DNA of 64,000 bases, taken from contig NZ_SNWR01000001.1 in the NCBI RefSeq assembly GCF_004362215.1, positions 6,058,001 through 6,122,000 of the forward strand. Direction: 5' to 3'. This document shows positions 59,954 through 64,000 of this stretch, piece after piece; the stretch's first letter is position 1; the number at the start of each line of letters is the position of its first letter. The notes below the pieces were generated by a model. That model was not told where the DNA came from and did not search any database. It saw nothing but the letters and a program-made list of their open reading frames with translations. This stretch comes from Paractinoplanes brasiliensis. Its GTDB lineage: Bacteria; Actinomycetota; Actinomycetes; Mycobacteriales; Micromonosporaceae. The position numbers and the translations under genes are program-made.

Positions 59954-60991
59954 TCAACCGGTGTGGTGCTGGAGAGTGGAGATCAGGGCGAGGGTGGACT
60001 CGGCGCCCTGGTTCAGGTTGGGTCCGTGCAGCGTGAGCCCGTCGTAGCCGCCACCGGTCGCCGGGTCCCACATGATCTGGTTGATGTCGTTGGCGCCGAG
60101 GAACCAGTCGACGCAGCGGCGGGTTCCGACGTGCCAGCTCGCGTCGCCGGTGACCGCGGCGGCGGTGGCGCAGGCGTCGGCCAGCGCCGCCACCTCGATC
60201 GGTTGCTGGTCGTGACGCAGCCTGGGGTTGCCGCGGAGCCAGCCGGACGACGGGAGCACCGACAGGTGGCCGTCGCTGATCTGAATGTGCAGCAGCCAGG
60301 TCAGCATGCGCAGGCCGGCGGCCCGGGCCGCCGGGTCGTCGAGGAGGTCGCCCGCGACGATGAGGGTTTCGGCGAGGGCGGCGTTGGCGTAGCTGAGGCG
60401 TTCCTCCGGCCACGGCCAGTGCGGGTCGAGACCCGGACGGCCGATGACAGCAGCGGCATCGGCGAGAAGCTCCGCGGCTGTCTCGTTGCCGGGGTCGGTG
60501 CGGAGCAGCTCGGCCGCACCGAGCGCGGCGAAGGACATGGCTCGCGGGGCGTCGGTCCGGCACGAGGCGCCCCGGGTGAAGGCGAGAAGAGCTTCCTGAC
60601 GGATCCACGGCACCGGGCAGCGGGCGGCGGCGGTGCCGAGGCCCCACAGAGCGCGCCCCCACCAGTCGCCGAGACCGGGTTGATCGGTCCAGGCCCGGTG
60701 GAACCCGAGCCGGTTGTGGAAGGCGCCCTGGGCGTCCTGCGCGTGGGTGAGGAAGGTCAGATAGCACTCCGCGAGCCGGATCACGTCGGTCGACAGGGCG
60801 GCCTCGCGGCTGGTGACGACGAGGCCGCGAGCGACGTCGTCGGTGCAGTAGCCGTGCTCGCGCCGGGCGGTGGCGTGGCGGGCATGCTCGAAGAGGCCGG
60901 TGTCATCGGTGAGCCGCACCAGGTGGGCGAAGGTGGGACCGGAGATGTCGTGACCGGCTGCCGGCGCGAAGGTCGCCGTCCTGACGGTCAC
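59954..60991 (-). CDS. six-hairpin glycosidase-like (alpha/alpha-toroid) protein
   Basis: 345 residues. Repeated helical hairpins with aromatic/acid motifs: YCTDDVARGLVV, GFHRAWTDQPGLGDWWGRAL, PWPEERLSYANAALAETL, and the end GPNLNQGAESTLALISTLQ. This pattern is seen in proteins paired with GT4 glycosyltransferases and GH130 phosphorylases in actinobacteria; exact function not known. Start overlaps the GT4 stop by 4 bp (ATGA). No GH130 gene follows, so the cluster is incomplete here. Confidence 0.75.
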   Translation of the reverse strand: MTVRTATFAPAAGHDISGPTFAHLVRLTDDTGLFEHARHATARREHGYCTDDVARGLVVTSREAALSTDVIRLAECYLTFLTHAQDAQGAFHNRLGFHRAWTDQPGLGDWWGRALWGLGTAAARCPVPWIRQEALLAFTRGASCRTDAPRAMSFAALGAAELLRTDPGNETAAELLADAAAVIGRPGLDPHWPWPEERLSYANAALAETLIVAGDLLDDPAARAAGLRMLTWLLHIQISDGHLSVLPSSGWLRGNPRLRHDQQPIEVAALADACATAAAVTGDASWHVGTRRCVDWFLGANDINQIMWDPATGGGYDGLTLHGPNLNQGAESTLALISTLQHHTG

Positions 60992-62124
60992 GGGCCGGCC
61001 GCGACGGCCGGCCGGGCGGCGGCGACCAGCGTCGTCGCCAGGTCGTGGTATCGCTGCGCGACGGCCGGCCAGCGCAGCGTCGACCCGGCGTGGCCGTTGC
61101 GTTCGAGCAGAGTCGCGGCCAGCGCGGGCTTGGTGATGATTCGGCGGATCGCGGCGGCCAGGGCAACCGGCTTCTTGTGCGGCACGAGCAGACCGGGCCC
61201 GTCGGTGAGCAGTTCCACAGCGTGCGGGAACGGGGTCGCGACGACCGGGATCCGGGCCGCCACCGCCTCGACCAGGACGCCTGAGGTGACCTGCTCGGTG
61301 GAGTCGTAGGGAAGCACCACGACATCGGCGGAGCGCACGAGTGCCCCGAGCGCCGCGTCGTCGAGGTAGTCCGGCGCGTAACGCACCCGGTGCGCGATGC
61401 CGAGGGTTGCCCCGAGCCGGTGCAAACTCGCCCGGTACGCTTCGCCGTGCAGCTCAACAACCTTGGGGTGGGTCCGGCCGGCCACCGTGTAGACGGGCTC
61501 CGGCTCGACGTCCCGCAGCAGTGCCAGGCCGCGTAGCGCCCACTCGATGCCCTTGCCGGGTCCGAGCAGACCCCAGGTGAGCAGGTGCGGCTCGGCACGC
61601 CGAGGTGCCACGGCGTCGGCGTAGCCGGAGGCGCCGTGCGGGATCACGGAGATCTTCGCGGGGTCGACGGCATAGCCGGCAAGCAACCGGTCGTACGCGG
61701 CCCGGGTGATGGTGACGACCGCGCCGGCGGCAGCCACAATCCCCTCGAGCAGTGACCTCTGACTTTCGGTGGGGTGGGTCAGCACAGTGTGCAGAACGAC
61801 GATGCTCGGCACGGTGAGCCGGTGCAGCACGGACAAGACTTCTCCGCCGTCGCGGCCGGGGTAGATGCCGTACTCGTGCTGGATGACGGCGACGTCGAAA
61901 GTGTTGAGCACCTCGGCGGTGTCACGCCAGCCGACCGGTGTCGTCGCCCTCCAGGTGTGCACCACCCCGGGCGCGGGTACCGGGTCGTCGCCCTTCGCCG
62001 CCACGCGCACGACGCCGCCTGGGCAGTCGGGCGTGCCCAGATGCGCGACGAGTGCGGAGTTGAACGTTGCCAGGCCGCAGCGGGTGGGTGGGTGAGTGCT
62101 GAGGAATCCGTACCTGATCGTCAT
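60988..62124 (-). CDS. glycosyltransferase family 4
   Basis: Start at ATG 62124, with AAAGG 6 nt upstream; ATG 62142 lacks a site. 378 residues. GT-B fold: FLSTHPPTRCGLATFNSALV, VIQHEYGIYPG, IPHGASGYADA, LLTWGLLGPGKGIEWAL, and VVLPYDSTEQVTSGVLVEAV, where the acidic residue contacts the sugar-nucleotide. Cytoplasmic. Substrate unknown. Follows a broken second GT4. Confidence 0.88.
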   Translation of the reverse strand: MTIRYGFLSTHPPTRCGLATFNSALVAHLGTPDCPGGVVRVAAKGDDPVPAPGVVHTWRATTPVGWRDTAEVLNTFDVAVIQHEYGIYPGRDGGEVLSVLHRLTVPSIVVLHTVLTHPTESQRSLLEGIVAAAGAVVTITRAAYDRLLAGYAVDPAKISVIPHGASGYADAVAPRRAEPHLLTWGLLGPGKGIEWALRGLALLRDVEPEPVYTVAGRTHPKVVELHGEAYRASLHRLGATLGIAHRVRYAPDYLDDAALGALVRSADVVVLPYDSTEQVTSGVLVEAVAARIPVVATPFPHAVELLTDGPGLLVPHKKPVALAAAIRRIITKPALAATLLERNGHAGSTLRWPAVAQRYHDLATTLVAAARPAVAAGP

Positions 62125-62189
62125 GATGTGCCTTTCGGTCATCGGCCCGCGGCGTCGAACGCCGGCCGGGTCGAGAGAGCAGTACGGGT

Positions 62190-62739
62190 TCAGCGACGGC
62201 TGTCGCCGATGAGCCTCTCGTAGACAGCTGGGTAGCCGGCGACCATCCGGTCGGCGCCGAAGCGTTCGCGGGCCTGCGAACGGCAGCCGGCCCGGTCAAC
62301 CGTGTGAATCGAGTGGACGGCCGCCACAGCTTGGCCGATGTCGCGTACAAGGCGACCGGTGATGCCCTCGTCGACGATGTCGGGCAGGGCGCCGCGCGGA
62401 TAGGCGATGACCGGCGTACCGCAGATCAGGGATTCCACGATCGACAGACCGAACGGCTCGTCGAAGTCGATCGGGTGCAGCCGGGCTGCGGCGCCGCCGA
62501 GGATCTCGCCGCGACGCGGGTTGAACGGGAGCCCGTCGGCGTCGACACCGTGGTGCACCGTCACGGCATAGTCGAGGTCGGGGCTGCGGTCGGCGTCCGA
62601 GATGGACACGAACGACGAGTCGCTCGCCTGATAGGCGGGCAAGATCCGGGGACTCGAGCAGGCCGGTCACCTGTTCCCAGGGGCCGTAGGCTCGCGGCGG
62701 AGTTCGCCAGGTCACCGGTCCCAGGAGGGCGACCCTCAC
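62190..62739 (-). pseudogene. glycosyltransferase family 4 with two internal deletions
   Basis: GTG 62739 starts RVALLGPVTWRTPPRAYGPW, the normal N-terminus. After about 30 residues it jumps, out of frame, to the middle (LPAYQASDSSFVSISDADRS, VTVHHGVDADGLPFNP), then jumps again past the donor-site Rossmann start to EILGGAAARLHPIDFDEPFG and LSIVESLICGTPVIAYPRGA. Roughly 100 and 50 residues are missing. The C-terminal end is normal. The 4-bp overlap with the upstream small gene shows it was once part of the operon. Confidence 0.8.
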
Positions 62740-62918
62740 GGGGAGTCGGATCCGGCCAGCTCTTCCAACACGGTCGGGTCAAGACGAAGCGTCGCGAGCA
62801 GGCCGCTGTGCCGGGCCGAGTCGATGCGGTCGGGCAATTCACGGTCGACGAAATCGGCTCGGGCATGCTGGCCGCGCTCACGCAGAACAGCGACGACGGC
62901 TGCCTTGGATATGATCAT
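62736..62918 (-). CDS. small conserved protein (60 aa) ahead of the glycosyltransferase genes
   Basis: 60 residues from ATG 62918, with AGGAAG about 8 nt upstream: ISKAAVVAVLRERGQHARAD, FVDRELPDRIDSARHSGLLA. Helical, soluble. I recall similar short proteins in front of GT4 genes in Micromonosporaceae, but the family has no known function. Stop overlaps the GTG of the broken GT4 (GTGA). Confidence 0.65.
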   Translation of the reverse strand: MIISKAAVVAVLRERGQHARADFVDRELPDRIDSARHSGLLATLRLDPTVLEELAGSDSP

Positions 62919-63358
62919 TTTGTCTGCTTCCTGGAATCACCGGTGGTCGATGGGCTGAAGCCGCCGGAGTCTGGAGCGACAACTACCAGCCTACGCCTAC
63001 CACCGGAGCCGCACTCCGAGCGCGGCGGGCAGGGCGCCGGCGGCACCGGTCCGGTGATGCTTTGCCGCGTGCGGAGCAGGGTAATGCGCGTGCTGCACAT
63101 CTGACGCCGTGGCCGCCTTGCCGGCGGTATGCGGGGGACATCGGCGCGGCGGTCCGCTTCTCGCCGGTGATGGGTCGTCGTCAGCGAATACGGGGGTTCG
63201 AAAGGTTGCGAACGTCGTCGGTCGCCGGCGGCAGCCACCCATATTCGTCACATTCGACGGAAGCATGGTCCGGTGGAGGATGAGGTCGTTTGCCTGCAGG
63301 TGGTCGTCGGCCGTCCGAAACGGCTGTACGGTCATGGTGGAAAAGGGGTGGTCTGCCC
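62919..63358. other. promoter-containing gap of about 440 bases
   Basis: Lies between the divergent 60-residue gene (minus) and a 68-residue gene (plus). Should hold both promoters. No gene, strong hairpin or convincing -35/-10 pair seen. Confidence 0.4.
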
Positions 63359-63565
63359 GTGCGCTATCTCAGCGACGTCAATCTCCGTGCCGTACTCGCG
63401 GTCCTCATCAGCCGCTCCGGCGGAACGGTCGAGATCGCCAACACCGAACTGTACGACGCGATGTTGCCGGATCAGGGTCGCACCGAGACGTTCGTGGTCG
63501 AGGAGACCGCGACCGGTGTGCGCCTGTCGCTCGCGCCTCGCCGCGGGGAGGGCACCGGGACCTAG
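63359..63565 (+). CDS. small conserved hypothetical protein (68 aa)
   Basis: GTG 63359 with AAGGGG about 12 nt upstream: RYLSDVNLRAVLAVLISRSG, TVEIANTELYDAMLPDQGRT, ETFVVEETATGVRLSL. Helix then beta-hairpin, soluble. Good coding character; family not recognised. Confidence 0.55.
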   Translation: MRYLSDVNLRAVLAVLISRSGGTVEIANTELYDAMLPDQGRTETFVVEETATGVRLSLAPRRGEGTGT

Positions 63566-64000
63566 ACATCCTTTGCGATCAGGGTCTGGCTGGTGAGGGC
63601 GGAGATAGACCGGTTCCGGTGAGGCAGCCGTCAATCAGACGGGTGCGGTATTGCATGCGTTCGAGGCGGTGCTTCACCGCGGCGGCCAGGCCGGTGGCGG
63701 TGTGTACGCCGAGTCTGAGTGCCAGTTCCGGACCCGCTCAGGCCGGTGGGAGCCTCGGCGGGGCTGGACGGGAGACCGCCGATGCCGTTGAGGTCGAAGA
63801 CCCGCGCCCGTACCGGCCACCCGGCCCTGACTCGGGCCTGAACCCCGCCACGCAAACCGGCCGGCCCGACGACGAGCTGCCACTGCCGCTCGACCCCTCA
63901 GGCGTACGCCCTGAACTGTTACAGCTCGAGCGGGTGTGTTCTCTGCGACAGCATCCGGCGAGAGCTCGTCAATCCTCTGTGTGGTCTTCGGGCGCCTGGG
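63566..64000. other. window end, no gene supported
   Basis: About 435 bases. A minus-strand stretch near 63640-63710 (GVHTATGLAAAVKHRLERMQ) is weakly protein-like and could be a fragment, but no family or clear frame can be given. Confidence 0.35.

Overview
This window is high-GC actinomycete DNA. The codon bias, a Pup-ligase (PafA) gene, LPXTG anchoring, AfsR/SARP and LAL regulators and the gene set around 60-63 kb all fit. The 60-63 kb block suggests a Micromonosporales/Actinoplanes-like genome, but that is inference from remembered families. No rRNA, complete tRNA, CRISPR array or replication origin was seen. The content (three IS110-family transposases, three integrase remnants, a tRNA 3' fragment, about a dozen broken genes, many orphan regulators) is typical of an accessory, recombination-rich region.

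Layout. 0-5.5 kb is a conflict/defence cluster: the C-terminus of a polymorphic toxin (Hint plus GIY-YIG nuclease) with a likely immunity gene, a possible ADP-ribosyltransferase-fold protein, a nucleotidyltransferase, a SMI1-like protein and a TIR-like (CAP12/Pycsar-type) effector. 5.7-8.5 kb holds IS110 element 1 with a candidate bridge RNA, a tRNA-Pro 3' fragment with its terminator, and remnants of an integrase and a transposase. 8.8-15.6 kb is a MarR-controlled catabolic or detoxification run: MarR, aldo/keto reductase, two Gal80-like Gfo/Idh proteins, a quinone-reductase-like MDR enzyme and an alpha/beta hydrolase. 16.4-20.4 kb has IS110 elements 2 and 3 flanking an LPXTG protein. 20.6-28.2 kb carries an acetyltransferase, an AfsR-like regulator, decayed regulators, and a TetR gene divergent from a PPOX-PPOX-reductase-ferredoxin fusion. 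28.2-31.1 kb is a cobalamin radical-SAM enzyme with a methyltransferase.

32.5-38.8 kb (minus strand) is a tightly coupled five-gene operon: DUF3500, gamma-glutamyltransferase-like, DUF1275, MFS exporter and FAD monooxygenase. 39.4-44.6 kb is an FtsX-type ABC exporter divergent from a two-component system. 44.8-48.0 kb holds TetR, aminotransferase-RraA and an NTF2-like gene. The rraA/NTF2 promoter region shares an 11-bp motif (core TCTCANAT) with the promoter of the five-gene operon, so the two loci may form one regulon. 48-57.4 kb has a lactate-oxidase-like enzyme, a chimeric SDR/homocysteine-methyltransferase fragment, a LAL regulator, a methyltransferase, a PIG-L deacetylase and a SARP-ATPase regulator. 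57.5-64 kb holds an integrase remnant, small conserved proteins, a pafA copy with a large internal deletion, and a glycosyltransferase operon in which one glycosyltransferase has two internal deletions.

Recurring theme: several genes keep good N- and C-terminal ends but have lost their middle (pafA, a GT4, an LLM oxidoreductase, an alpha/beta hydrolase, an SDR/methyltransferase chimera). That is decay by internal deletion rather than by scattered stop codons.
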